From Actinomycetota bacterium (GTDB lineage: Bacteria > Actinomycetota > AC-67), in NCBI GenBank assembly GCA_041658565.1, contig JBAZZY010000030.1, positions 1-32,092 on the forward strand: a DNA stretch of 32,092 bases. Direction: 5' to 3'. The notes beneath the pieces are model-generated. The model made no database searches. It saw nothing but the letters and a program-made list of their open reading frames with translations, and was not told where the DNA came from. Shown here one piece after another: positions 6,878-15,443 of this stretch. Made by a program: the position numbers and the translations under genes. The first letter of the stretch is position 1; each line of letters begins with the position of its first letter.

Positions 6878-7581
6878 CTTCCGAGGTGGACGCGGCACGG
6901 GCGACAAAACCCGTGAAGACGCTGTTCGGATGGCTGGTGTTCCGCCGCGTGTCGTTACCGTTGTCGATCCGGCTGGCGCGTACTCGCGTGCGTCCGTCGC
7001 ACGTGACCGCTGCCGGGGTGTTCTTCGGATTCGCCGCCGCGGCGATGTTCGCGACCGGTCGGTATGCGTTTCTCGTCGTCGGGGGCGTGGCTGCATTCCT
7101 TGCCAAGTTGCTGGATGCGATGGACGGCGAGATCGCGCGCGCCAAGCACCTCGACACCGCAGCGGGATACGTTGCCGACGGGCTGTCCGACCGGCTGCGT
7201 GACACGGTGGTTCTTGCGGGGTTGGGCGTCGGCGCGACGCGGATGGGGGTTGCCGGAGCCGAGGTCTGGACCGCCGCCGCGCTTACCGGCTATCTCGCGT
7301 TCTTCTATGTCAGCGCTGCGACGCCCTCGCACTGGCGGGAGATGCGCGACGAGAGCGACCTGGACGAGAAGCACATGTTCCGGGTGACCGCGCATGTGCG
7401 GCTGGGGGCCGGCGACACGCTGGCAGTGGCAGTGCTTGTGGGAGCGATCGCCGGCCGGCCCTGGTGGCCGGTGATGGCAGTCGCGCTCGGCGCCCCGGCG
7501 GCGATCGCGCTCAAGGTGCGACGCTTGTTTGAGGCGCGGCCTTGGGAGCGGTCCGAGTCGTGGGCGCCGTCGCGGGACTGA
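6874..7581 (+). CDS. CDP-alcohol phosphatidyltransferase family membrane enzyme
   Basis: This 235-residue polytopic membrane protein has the complete family motif: Asp81, Asp84-Gly85, Ala88-Arg89, Gly98, Asp102 and Asp106 (LDAMDGEIAR, then GYVADGLSD). These residues bind Mg and the CDP-alcohol or CDP-diacylglycerol substrate. About five to six hydrophobic helices surround it. The enzyme should transfer a phospho-alcohol group, making a phospholipid head group, an inositol-phosphate-type lipid or a phosphodiester-modified glycan. The ATG at 6874 overlaps the preceding stop; the frame is open further upstream, but this start marks the real beginning. Its place inside a glycosyltransferase operon argues against a housekeeping PgsA and for a lipid anchor or phospho-decoration of the glycan (inference). 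Confidence 0.9.
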   Translation: MTSEVDAARATKPVKTLFGWLVFRRVSLPLSIRLARTRVRPSHVTAAGVFFGFAAAAMFATGRYAFLVVGGVAAFLAKLLDAMDGEIARAKHLDTAAGYVADGLSDRLRDTVVLAGLGVGATRMGVAGAEVWTAAALTGYLAFFYVSAATPSHWREMRDESDLDEKHMFRVTAHVRLGAGDTLAVAVLVGAIAGRPWWPVMAVALGAPAAIALKVRRLFEARPWERSESWAPSRD

Positions 7582-8702
7582 ACGGTAGCGGACCGCGCGT
7601 GCTGTTCGTCGGCCCGAGCGCGGGCGCGCGCGGGGGGATCGCGCAGTTCAACGCGCGCCTCGCCGAAACCGTTGCTACGAATGCTCACGTACGAGCCATC
7701 GGGTTCGAGCGTATGTATCCGTCGTGGACGGACGCAGGCCGGCGGCAGCCCGCTGCCGCCGGCCACGAGGCCTTTCTGGTTCCGTGGCGGCCGCGCACGT
7801 GGATGCGGGCCGCGCGCGAATTGCGCGAGTTCGGACCGGATCTGGTCGTCGTGCAGTGGTGGCATCCGCTGTTTGCTCCGTGCCTTCGCCACCTGATCAT
7901 TGCGGCTCGTCGCAATGACGCTGAAGTGATGATGGTCTGCCACAACGCGCTTCCTCACGAGCCGTTCCCGCTGGCGCGCGCCGCCGCAGCACGAACGATG
8001 TCGGCGGCGGGACGACTCGTCGCGCTTTCGACCGCGGTGGCGGCGCAGGTTCGCACTCTGGCTCCGGGCGCGCGCATCGATGTGCTTGCGCACCCACCTA
8101 ACTTGGCGGGGCACATCGACCCGATGGAGGTCGAGCGCTGGCGCGCGCGTGTCGGGCCGGTGGACGGCCCCATGATCGTCTTCTTCGGCAACGTGCGGCC
8201 CTACAAAGGCTTGAGCGACTTGATCGAGGCGATGCCGGCCGTGTGCGCGCGCAGTCCGGCGACTCTCGTCGTCGCCGGGACCTTTTATGAACCCGTCGAG
8301 CGATTCCGGCTGCAGGCTCGACGCCTCGGTGTCGAATCTTCGATTCGCTTGTTCCCCGGATACGTTCCCGACGACGAAGTCCTCGCACTGCTGTCGCTCG
8401 CCGACGTCGTGGCCATGCCATACCGGACTGCATCCCAGAGCGGCATACTCCCGCTCGTGGCGCTCGCGGAGCGTCCGGTTGTCGCGACGTCGGTCGGCGG
8501 CATCACGGAGGCCGTCGGCGACCGGGGTGTCGTGGTGCCACCCGGCGACGGTGCGGCGCTGGCGCAGGGATTGCTGCGTGCGCTCGCGACGCCGCCCCTG
8601 CCGCCGCATGGGTTCCGTGACGGCTGGAGCCGGTGGGCTGCGTTAGTCGTCGAAGCGGCGAGCGACGCCGGCGACCGCGCGTACCGGAAGGCCCTGCGGT
8701 GA
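7560..8702 (+). CDS. Family 4 glycosyltransferase (GT-B fold)
   Basis: This is a cytoplasmic or membrane-peripheral transferase of about 380 residues. The N-terminal half begins RVLFVGPSAGARGGIAQFN, with the Gly-rich donor/acceptor loop of GT4 enzymes. The C-terminal Rossmann domain shows VFFGNVRPYKGLSDLIEAM, VVAGTF, LFPGYVPDDEVLALLSLADVVAMPY and a region ending GGITEAVGDRGVVVPPGD. The pattern PYRTASQSGILPLVALAERPVVATSVGG contains the usual donor-binding segment, although the family EX7E is replaced by a less acidic version. The start is uncertain: GTG at 7560 follows GGGAG at 7544-7548; TTG at 7542 is possible. Either way it overlaps the previous gene. It ends in a GTGA overlap with the next gene, so the four genes form one operon. 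Confidence 0.88.
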   Translation: MGAVAGLNGSGPRVLFVGPSAGARGGIAQFNARLAETVATNAHVRAIGFERMYPSWTDAGRRQPAAAGHEAFLVPWRPRTWMRAARELREFGPDLVVVQWWHPLFAPCLRHLIIAARRNDAEVMMVCHNALPHEPFPLARAAAARTMSAAGRLVALSTAVAAQVRTLAPGARIDVLAHPPNLAGHIDPMEVERWRARVGPVDGPMIVFFGNVRPYKGLSDLIEAMPAVCARSPATLVVAGTFYEPVERFRLQARRLGVESSIRLFPGYVPDDEVLALLSLADVVAMPYRTASQSGILPLVALAERPVVATSVGGITEAVGDRGVVVPPGDGAALAQGLLRALATPPLPPHGFRDGWSRWAALVVEAASDAGDRAYRKALR

Positions 8703-11700
8703 TCGTCCCGCAGCGAACACTCACTCTTGCCGCGGCCGACACCGAGGCGCTTTCTCCTCCGCGTGTGATTTCGCCGGCCGGGCGCGCGCTCGTGCTCGCT
8801 AATCTCGCGACGGCGGCGTTCTACGTGTCGTGGTGGTTCGTTCCCGGGCGCGCGGGGGTCCCGGGCTTGTTTATGTTGCTCGCCGGCGCTGAGGCGTTCA
8901 ACCTCGTCCATTTGTTGGGGCTGTGGTGGTCGGTGTGGTCGATGCGCGTCGATCCTGCGCCTCCGGTTCACGCGACGGCCGACTACTCGATCGACGTACT
9001 CATCCCAACGTGCGGCGAACCGCTCGAGGTGATCGAGCGAACCGTGGCAGGTGCGATCGCAATGGATGTGCCGCACCAGACCTACGTGCTGGACGACGCG
9101 CGCGATCCTGCCGTCCGTTCCCTCGCCGCACGCCTGGGGGCGCGCTACATCGTGCGCTTCACCAGTCGTGGTGCGAAGGCGGGAAACCTCAACGCGGCGC
9201 TGGAGCGCACGAAGGGGGACTTGGTTGCGGTGTTCGACGCCGACCACGTCCCGCACCCGGAGTTCTTGCGATCGATCCTCGGGTACTTCAACGACGAGCA
9301 ACTGGCGTTCGTGCAGACCCCTCAGTACTACGCGAACGCGGGAGGAGACGAAGTCGCTCGCGGGGCGTACTTGCAGCAGGTCATTTTCTACGGGCCGATT
9401 TGCCGAGGGAAGAACGGTCTCAACAGTGCTTTCTGCTGCGGCACGAACGTGCTGTTTCGACGCAAGGCCCTCGAGGGTGTCGGTGGGTTCGACGAGCGCA
9501 GCGTGGTCGAGGACTTCGTGACGTCGATGCGATTGCACCGGGCGGGGTGGCGCTCGGTGTACTACCCGCATGTGCTCGCCGAGGGGCTTGGACCGACCGG
9601 GGTTCGCGCCTACTTCCGCCAGCAGTTCCGCTGGGCGCGCGGCTCGATCGGCGCGCTGTTCACGGGTGAGCCGTTCAAGCGCGGGTTCACTCTCCGTCAG
9701 CGAGTTCAGTACTTGCTGGCCACGACCTTCTATCTGATCGGGCTGGTGTCGACGATCTACCTCACGCTGCCGATCCTGTATTTGGTTGGGGGTTGGAGCG
9801 CTTTGGCCCCGGGCAGCGGCGACTTCGTGTTCTTCTACGCGCCGTACCTGCTGTGCGCGTTTCTCACCCTGCGCTGGGCGTTGGGGCGACGGCTGGGTCT
9901 GGACCACATTCGCTACACATTCGGAGCCTTCCCCGTCTACGCCGCCGCGGCGATCTCCGCGGTGCTTCACCTGCCGGCACGCTTTCGGGTAACGGGCCGT
10001 CGCGCGCGCGGCGGCGTGCCGCCGCTGGCGTTGTTGCCCTTGATCGCGTTTGCGGCGACGGCGCAGGCGATCGTGATGGGAGCGTTTCTGCGCACGCCGG
10101 ACGCGCGCACGGTGACGACGATGTCCTGGGCTGCGCTCAACATGCTTCTGCTGTGGGGGATCGTTCGAGTAACCCTGCGGGACGCGTCGCGGGCGCGCGC
10201 GCGCCCGCCGGAACCGGTTACCGTTCCAGCGCGGCTCCACCGGAGCTTCTTCCCGGAGGATGCGGTGACTCCTTCCGTGGTGTTCGGCGCGCGCTGGTCA
10301 CCCGCACGCGTGCGCGCAACGGTGCTGGGGTGGACCGTCGTTGGTCTCGCGCTGCGTGTTGCCTTCGCGCCGACACAGGGGATCCGCCTGGATGAGTCGC
10401 TGAGCTTGGCCCAAGCCCAAGAGCCGCTCCTCACGCTGTGGCGCGGGCTCGCCTCGGGCAACGTTCACATCCCGCTGTACCACACGCTGCTGCATGAATG
10501 GATCAAGGTCGCGGGCACATCCGAGTGGGCATTGCGCGCTCCGTCTCTGCTGCTCGGGGTCGCGGCAATACCACTCATGCATGCGCTGGGGCGCAGGCTG
10601 TTCGGCGTGCGCGCGGGGATCGCGGCCGCGGCGCTTGCGGCGTTGTCGCCGTTTTGGATTTGGCACAGCGGGGAGGCGCGCATGTACCCGCTGGTGGTCG
10701 TCGGCGCGCTGGCGTCGACGGTGCTACTCGTCGATTCCGTGCGATGGGGAGGCGCGCGGCGGTGGGCGGCGTACGCCCTCGTCACCGGAGTCGCGCTGTA
10801 CTCGCACTACTTCATGCTGTTGCTCCTGCCTGTGCACGTTGGTTACCTGGTGCTGTGCGGGCGGCGCAGAGGGTTCAGGCCGTGGCGCGCGTGGGCGGCG
10901 GCGACGGCGGGCGCTCTTGCGCTGTTCGCTCCCTGGATGTGGTTGCTGTACACGACGCGTATCCAGCCTTCGGGTGTGGCATCGCTGACGAACGGTGTTC
11001 GTTTGCCGGCGGGCGAGTACACCGCCTACGGGATTATCTATGCCTTCATTACATTCTTTGTGGTGTTCGTCGGCGGCTACCAAGCAACAGCGGTGCTGGC
11101 GACGGCGACGGCAGTGGTTGCGGGAATGTGGCCGCTGGCCATCGTGCGGGGCACCACGGCGCGCCGTCGCTCTGCGCGGCGGCGTCGCGTCACGGTGTTC
11201 CTCGTAGCCTGGATCGTCTTCACGGTCGGGGGCGTGTTCGTCGCGAACATCGCCGTGCCGGGGTTGTTCTTCCAGAAGTACCTCATCATCGCTTCGCCGC
11301 CGGTTCTGCTGTTGATTGCTGCGCGGCTGTCGGCGTTGCGACGGTTTGGGTTAGGCCTCTTCTTCGCGGCGGTTGTGCTGTTGGCGGCGACGGCTGCGGG
11401 AGCGCTCGACCCGGCGAATCCGGTTCGCGAGGACTTCCGCGCAGCGGCCGCGGCGGTCACCAGTCACATGTCCTCAGGCGACGCGGTCGTCGTGCTTCCC
11501 GGGTTCGATGCCAAGCCGTTCCGCTACTACTTCGACGGTCGGGTGGAGCTTGTGCAAAAGGACGATCCTCCCGTCGCCGTTGTGGGGGAGCGTTTGGTGC
11601 GCGTAGCTGAGCTTCATCAAGGCAATCGGCTGTGGGTTGTGCTCGACTTGTTGTATCTGCAAAGCGCCGACCCCGACGTTCCCGCCAGCATTCCCCGATT

Positions 11701-11782
11701 CCTCGATCTGACGTACCGAAGGACCAAGTTGTTCGAGTTCGGACGCCTTCAGGTGAGCGCGTATGAGCTTCCCGTCGAGTGA
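8699..11782 (+). CDS. Fusion: cellulose-synthase-like GT2 polymerase plus GT-C (PMT/ArnT-like) glycosyltransferase
   Basis: This is a 1027-residue membrane protein. Residues 1-500 look like a BcsA/CslA-type processive GT2: two N-terminal helices, DVLIPTCGEP, YVLDDARDPAV, the metal-binding FDADHVPHPEF (about 180), VEDFVTSMRLH (about 271) and QQFRWARGS (about 308, the QxxRW motif), then several helices. There is no PilZ domain. Residues from about 535 resemble a GT-C enzyme: a helix, then the acidic loop motif IRLDESLSLAQAQ, HIPLYHTLLHEW, WALRAPSLLLGVAAI, FWIWHSGEARMYPL and many hydrophobic helices. GT-C enzymes use polyprenyl-phosphate sugars, and the first gene of the operon probably makes one. 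The GTG at 8699 overlaps the preceding stop (GTGA). One uninterrupted frame spans both parts. Confidence 0.88.
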   Translation: MIVPQRTLTLAAADTEALSPPRVISPAGRALVLANLATAAFYVSWWFVPGRAGVPGLFMLLAGAEAFNLVHLLGLWWSVWSMRVDPAPPVHATADYSIDVLIPTCGEPLEVIERTVAGAIAMDVPHQTYVLDDARDPAVRSLAARLGARYIVRFTSRGAKAGNLNAALERTKGDLVAVFDADHVPHPEFLRSILGYFNDEQLAFVQTPQYYANAGGDEVARGAYLQQVIFYGPICRGKNGLNSAFCCGTNVLFRRKALEGVGGFDERSVVEDFVTSMRLHRAGWRSVYYPHVLAEGLGPTGVRAYFRQQFRWARGSIGALFTGEPFKRGFTLRQRVQYLLATTFYLIGLVSTIYLTLPILYLVGGWSALAPGSGDFVFFYAPYLLCAFLTLRWALGRRLGLDHIRYTFGAFPVYAAAAISAVLHLPARFRVTGRRARGGVPPLALLPLIAFAATAQAIVMGAFLRTPDARTVTTMSWAALNMLLLWGIVRVTLRDASRARARPPEPVTVPARLHRSFFPEDAVTPSVVFGARWSPARVRATVLGWTVVGLALRVAFAPTQGIRLDESLSLAQAQEPLLTLWRGLASGNVHIPLYHTLLHEWIKVAGTSEWALRAPSLLLGVAAIPLMHALGRRLFGVRAGIAAAALAALSPFWIWHSGEARMYPLVVVGALASTVLLVDSVRWGGARRWAAYALVTGVALYSHYFMLLLLPVHVGYLVLCGRRRGFRPWRAWAAATAGALALFAPWMWLLYTTRIQPSGVASLTNGVRLPAGEYTAYGIIYAFITFFVVFVGGYQATAVLATATAVVAGMWPLAIVRGTTARRRSARRRRVTVFLVAWIVFTVGGVFVANIAVPGLFFQKYLIIASPPVLLLIAARLSALRRFGLGLFFAAVVLLAATAAGALDPANPVREDFRAAAAAVTSHMSSGDAVVVLPGFDAKPFRYYFDGRVELVQKDDPPVAVVGERLVRVAELHQGNRLWVVLDLLYLQSADPDVPASIPRFLDLTYRRTKLFEFGRLQVSAYELPVE

Positions 11783-11783
11783 C

Positions 11784-12797
11784 CTACCGCGACGTGCTCG
11801 GGATTCCGACCGTGTAATAGGAGTCGGCGACCATGGCGCGGTACGTCTTCAGCGACCTGGAGGAGGTGTTCACGCGCCAGTCCTCTTCTTTCGGGACGTG
11901 GAACCACATGAGGGCCGCAACCGACGGGAAGTACTGCTTCATGACGGAGCGGGCCTGGGCTATCCAGACGGCTTTGTCGCCCCCGGCCTCGGTGGTGGAC
12001 GTCTCTCCGATCATGATCGGCTTTCGGCTCGCGTAGGTGCGATAGACGGGAGTGAAGATGCTGCGGAACGTGGTCCACTTGGACCACGAACGCGTGTTTC
12101 CGAAGTTATAGCCGTCGATGCCGACCCAATCCACGTAGGTGTCGCCGGGGTAGTACTTGCTCCAGTGATTCCACGAGGCCGCCGGGACGCTGGCGTGGTT
12201 CGGAGACCACACCCACACGACGTTGGTGACTCCCTGCCCGCGGAACAGGTTCCAGATTCGCTTCCACGCGGCGCGGTACTTCGCCGGACCGTTGGTCGTT
12301 CCCGAGCTGTTGTTGTGGCTTCCGTCCCATGCATACCAGTCGCCGTTCATCTCCCAACCCCAGCGAAGGAACACCTTTCGGCCGAGGGCCTTCAGCGCGC
12401 GCGCGCGCGCCTTGATCATCGTGTCGTACTGCCCGGAGTTGATCTGGTTGAGGTTGGTGCCTTGCCAGGAGATAAGGGGAATGCGGCCGTTGGAGATGTC
12501 CGTCTTTTCCAACCCCGTCGGAATTTGTTGGGTCCACCCGTAATAGTGGTGGTTGATTCGCAGGCGGCGTCCGATCGTCGTCTCGAAGTTCTTCACCTCG
12601 AGGTTCGCGGCGGACTCGGTCGTCCACTGGTTGTCGGTGTCCACGTAGGCGCCGATCAGAACGCCGCGCGACGGCACGAGTTTTCCGCCCGGGCGCGCTT
12701 GTGCGGGTATTTGCGGCGCCAGCAGGCCGGCAATGAGTGTAAACGAGAGGACGACTCCGGCATTGCGGAAGTTGAGGACGGGAAGACGTTTCCGCAT
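11784..12797 (-). CDS. Secreted GH26-like beta-glycanase (beta-mannanase fold)
   Basis: This protein of about 337 residues has an N-terminal signal peptide (hydrophobic stretch in VVLSFTLIAGLLAPQIPA, cleavage near AQA). The catalytic domain begins LIGAYVDTDNQW. The acid/base is the Glu in FLRWGWEMNGDWYAW (about 149) and the nucleophile is the Glu in PIMIGETSTTE (about 265), the GH26 arrangement, with WVWSPNH and YVDWVGIDGYNFG as typical barrel strands. GH26 contains beta-mannanases, beta-1,3-xylanases and lichenases, so the substrate is a beta-glycan. Of three nearby ATGs, the one at 12797 has AAGGA 9 bases upstream; 12806 is an alternative. It lies opposite and convergent to the synthase gene (1-base gap), consistent with trimming the polymer made there. 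Confidence 0.88.
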   Translation of the reverse strand: MRKRLPVLNFRNAGVVLSFTLIAGLLAPQIPAQARPGGKLVPSRGVLIGAYVDTDNQWTTESAANLEVKNFETTIGRRLRINHHYYGWTQQIPTGLEKTDISNGRIPLISWQGTNLNQINSGQYDTMIKARARALKALGRKVFLRWGWEMNGDWYAWDGSHNNSSGTTNGPAKYRAAWKRIWNLFRGQGVTNVVWVWSPNHASVPAASWNHWSKYYPGDTYVDWVGIDGYNFGNTRSWSKWTTFRSIFTPVYRTYASRKPIMIGETSTTEAGGDKAVWIAQARSVMKQYFPSVAALMWFHVPKEEDWRVNTSSRSLKTYRAMVADSYYTVGIPSTSR

Positions 12798-12973
12798 GAG
12801 CATCATTCCTTGTGTGAGTTCTGGCCCGTTCGAGTCATAGAACGAGCGAAACCATCACCCGTTGTATCGACTCCGTTTGGATGGTCTTTGAATCGGGCCT
12901 ACGCCCACGTCCCTCGCATCGCGCGCATCTCCGGCGATATGCGTGGCGTTTCGCGTGAGGCAGGTGTGGCGCG

Positions 12974-14080
12974 ATGATTTCGCCGTTGCGTCTGCTGATC
13001 TGCACACCTCGGTTTGCTCCGCAGGTGGGTGGAGCGGAAACCTGGACCCGCGAGATCGCCGCAGGCCTTGCGGCGCGCGGTCACGAGGTGCATGTCATCG
13101 CGCGCGCCGCGCCGGGGTGCGAGTCCGACGTCGCAGGGCCGGTGTCGGTGCATCGCGTCCACGGTGGTCGAGCCGCCTTCACGCGCGAGGTGGCGCGCGC
13201 GGTCTTGAGGATGCGTCCCGACGTTGTGCTCGCGCAGTACTCGGCGTTGCCGCCGGCGGTTGCGGCTGCGAGGCGCGCGCATGTTCCGTCGTTGGGCATC
13301 GTGCACGACGTCTATGGAGCGGCCGAGCGAATTCGCGTCAACGGTGTCGCCGGGGGCCTCGCGCGTCTGGTGGCTCTCGAGCGTGCTCCCGCGGTGCTTG
13401 CGCCCGATGGGTTTCTGGTTCCGAGCGCTGCGACGGGGCGGGGACTTGCTCGAATCGCGCGCGGGCGCCCGGTTGTCGTGGTTCCCGCCGGTGCGGATCA
13501 CGTCGCCGCCTGCCGATCACCGGTTCGCGATTTCGCTCGCGTCGTATTCGTCGGGCGCCTGGTTCCGCAGAAGGGCGTGGAGGATCTGTTGCGCGCGATG
13601 CGCATTGTGCGCGCGCGCCGACCCGACGCGCATCTCACCGTGATCGGCGACGGCCCCGACGGCCCCAGACTACGCGCCCTAGCGGCGGATCTGGGAACCA
13701 CGGTGGAGTTCGTCGGTCGCGTCCAGGACGCAGTGCTGGACGCGCTTGTGCGCGGTGCGGGTGTGCTCGCTCTTCCTTCGACGCGGGAAGGGTGGGGACT
13801 GGCGGTGACCGAGGCGGCGGCGCGCGGAGTCGCCTATGTCGCCTACGACGTCCCCGCGGTTCGCGAGCAGCACGCGCAACTTCGCGGCGGAGTGCTCGTC
13901 GAGCCGGACGCGCGCGCGCTCGCAGGCGTTCTGCTGGAGTTGCTCGACGACCCCGCGGCTACCGCCGCGCTGGGCGAGAGAGGGCGTATTGCGGCGGCCG
14001 GCCGCAAGTGGGCCGATGCTGCCGAAATCGTTGAGGGATCGATCGCTGCCGTGGCGGCGGGAAGAAGGAGGGCGTCATGA
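12974..14080 (+). CDS. Family 4 glycosyltransferase (GT-B fold)
   Basis: This 368-residue GT4 enzyme has an N-terminal domain LLICTPRFAPQVGGAETWTREIAAGLAARGHEV, the usual GGAE acceptor loop. The C-terminal domain reads VVFVGRLVPQKGVEDLLRAM, LTVIGDGPDGPRL, VEFVGRV, and LALPSTREGWGLAVTEAAARGV, which carries the EX7E-type donor-binding pair (Glu in REGWG and Glu in VTEAA). It transfers a sugar from a nucleotide donor to a lipid-linked or glycan acceptor at the inner face of the membrane. The ATG at 12974 has a GAGGCAGG-type ribosome site about 10 bases upstream. It is divergent from the GH26 gene and overlaps the methyltransferase gene by ATGA. Confidence 0.93.
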   Translation: MISPLRLLICTPRFAPQVGGAETWTREIAAGLAARGHEVHVIARAAPGCESDVAGPVSVHRVHGGRAAFTREVARAVLRMRPDVVLAQYSALPPAVAAARRAHVPSLGIVHDVYGAAERIRVNGVAGGLARLVALERAPAVLAPDGFLVPSAATGRGLARIARGRPVVVVPAGADHVAACRSPVRDFARVVFVGRLVPQKGVEDLLRAMRIVRARRPDAHLTVIGDGPDGPRLRALAADLGTTVEFVGRVQDAVLDALVRGAGVLALPSTREGWGLAVTEAAARGVAYVAYDVPAVREQHAQLRGGVLVEPDARALAGVLLELLDDPAATAALGERGRIAAAGRKWADAAEIVEGSIAAVAAGRRRAS

Positions 14081-14793
14081 GGGTCCATCGTGCGCCGCAT
14101 CAGGTGCTGCGCTACGCACCGGTGCTGCGGGTTTTGAGAGAACTACCGGCGGACGCGCGCGTGCTGGAGGTCGGATCGGGATCAGAGGGGATCGGCACGT
14201 GGTGGGATCGGCCGTTCATCGGAGTAGACCTCGCGTTCAGTCACCGCCCCATGCGCCACATGCGTGCGGTTGTTGCCGATGGGTTACGACTTCCCTTTCC
14301 CGACGGGTCTTTCGACGCGGTTGTGTGCGTCGCAGTGCTCACGCATGTCGTCGGCTGCCGGGAGGCTCTGCTCGATGAGTGTCTTCGCGTGTGCCGGGGG
14401 TCGGTCGTCGCGGTCACTCCGTGCGGCGAGGAAGCGGCACTCTCGGACCTTCGCAACGCGCAGTGGAGTGCGCGCGCCGGGCACCCGGTGCCTTCGTGGC
14501 TGGATGATCAGATCCGGTCGGGGCCGCCGACTTCCGCGAACATCCGCGAAATGCTGGGAGTTCACGGCGACCTCGTCGAGATTCCGACGATCTCCGTGGC
14601 GGCCCACGAGCGGCTGTTCCGCGCCGAGCAACGGATGCGGCGTGTGCGTGGAGCCATGACCTTGACTCAACCGCTGCTGCGCGCGTGGGGCAGGGTCGGA
14701 CCCGCGTCGCGTGCGAACGACGGGCCGCCTTACGAGGTCTGCTTCGTCTTGAGACGCCAGCGGATCGTCTCGCCGCCGCGCCGTTCCTCGTAG
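14077..14793 (+). CDS. SAM-dependent class I methyltransferase
   Basis: This 238-residue protein has the Rossmann methyltransferase motifs: motif I VLEVGSGSEGIG (29-40), an acidic residue at the end of strand 2 (FIGVDLAF), LRLPFPDGSFDAVVCVAVLTHV (motif II/post I region, 69-90) and ECLRVCRGSVVAVTP. It resembles the Methyltransf_11 group. In a glycan locus it would methylate a sugar or a lipid-linked intermediate (inference). The ATG at 14077 overlaps the GT4 stop (ATGA). Its last 64 bases overlap, in the opposite direction, the end of the PIG-L gene, so the two transcripts are antisense at their ends. Confidence 0.85.
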   Translation: MRVHRAPHQVLRYAPVLRVLRELPADARVLEVGSGSEGIGTWWDRPFIGVDLAFSHRPMRHMRAVVADGLRLPFPDGSFDAVVCVAVLTHVVGCREALLDECLRVCRGSVVAVTPCGEEAALSDLRNAQWSARAGHPVPSWLDDQIRSGPPTSANIREMLGVHGDLVEIPTISVAAHERLFRAEQRMRRVRGAMTLTQPLLRAWGRVGPASRANDGPPYEVCFVLRRQRIVSPPRRSS

Positions 14794-15443
14794 TGGAGCA
14801 TGCGGTCGATGACCGAGCCGCGTCCGAACAGCGGGATCTGACTTCGGTACGCGGCGCAAGCGTCTTGCTTGGCCCGCCGCGCGTGCTCGGAGGCCGTCAC
14901 GGATACCCATTCCGCCCCGCCGTCGGCCGGCGCGCGCGGACGTCTCCACGGAATACGCCCGTGGAACACCGGGTAAGGCTGCTCCACATAAGACGCGAGG
15001 AACACGTCGTCGGGGCAGTGCGCGTTGATCAATGTCGCCAGACGTCGGTGATCGGGATGCGCGAGCGGGAATCCCGGCGTGTACACGATGTCGGCCGCGC
15101 GCACGATCGGTTCCAGCACGGTCCAGATTGTGTCGTCGTCGGGCCCCGGGTGGTATTGCTCGTCGGGGAAGGGAAGCCACACCGGCACCAGACTCAGGAT
15201 GCGACAAGCTCGGCGGTCCTCTTCGCGGCGAACGCGCGCAGCCTCGCCCGCGGTGCGAAAGCCAGCTCGTCGGTCCCAGGGTCCGGCCGGCTGCGGGTCC
15301 TCGGGATCTCCGGCGAAGACCGTTACCAGCGAGACGTGCGCTCCGATGCTTGCAGCCGTGTGCAGACATGCCCCCAGGGAGAAGATTCCATCGTCCAGGT
15401 GTGGCGACAGCACCACGATGTGTCCGGTCGTGACGACCTTCAT
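14730..15443 (-). CDS. PIG-L/LmbE-family N-deacetylase
   Basis: This 237-residue protein has the zinc site of the family: VLSPHLDDGIFSLG (His15, Asp17, Asp18) and AHPDHRR (His129-Pro-Asp131-His132). PIG-L enzymes remove acetyl groups from N-acetylglucosamine-containing lipids or glycans (GlcNAc-PI, GlcNAc-inositol, mycothiol precursors). Position 16 is Leu rather than the more usual Pro, and the Glu that commonly follows the two Asp is Gly. Together with the CDP-alcohol phosphatidyltransferase it suggests deacetylation of an amino-sugar lipid or polymer in this locus (inference). The start overlaps the flippase-GT2 stop by ATGA, so it is co-translated with that gene. The 3' end overlaps the methyltransferase gene by 64 bases. 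Confidence 0.9.
   Translation of the reverse strand: MKVVTTGHIVVLSPHLDDGIFSLGACLHTAASIGAHVSLVTVFAGDPEDPQPAGPWDRRAGFRTAGEAARVRREEDRRACRILSLVPVWLPFPDEQYHPGPDDDTIWTVLEPIVRAADIVYTPGFPLAHPDHRRLATLINAHCPDDVFLASYVEQPYPVFHGRIPWRRPRAPADGGAEWVSVTASEHARRAKQDACAAYRSQIPLFGRGSVIDRMLHYEERRGGETIRWRLKTKQTS

Noticed and set aside
5732..7096. Open frame of 454 codons on the minus strand opposite the first GT2 gene
   Set aside because: No domain is visible, it is Arg-rich, and it is the reverse shadow of GT2 and the phosphatidyltransferase.
8285..10240. Open frame of about 650 codons on the minus strand opposite the GT4 and synthase genes
   Set aside because: It is Arg/Gln/His-rich with no recognisable domain and mirrors the real plus-strand genes; long antisense frames are expected at this GC content.
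11763..12977. Open frame of 404 codons on the plus strand opposite the first GH26 gene
   Set aside because: The minus strand has a signal peptide, ribosome site and both GH26 catalytic Glu; the plus frame has none of these.
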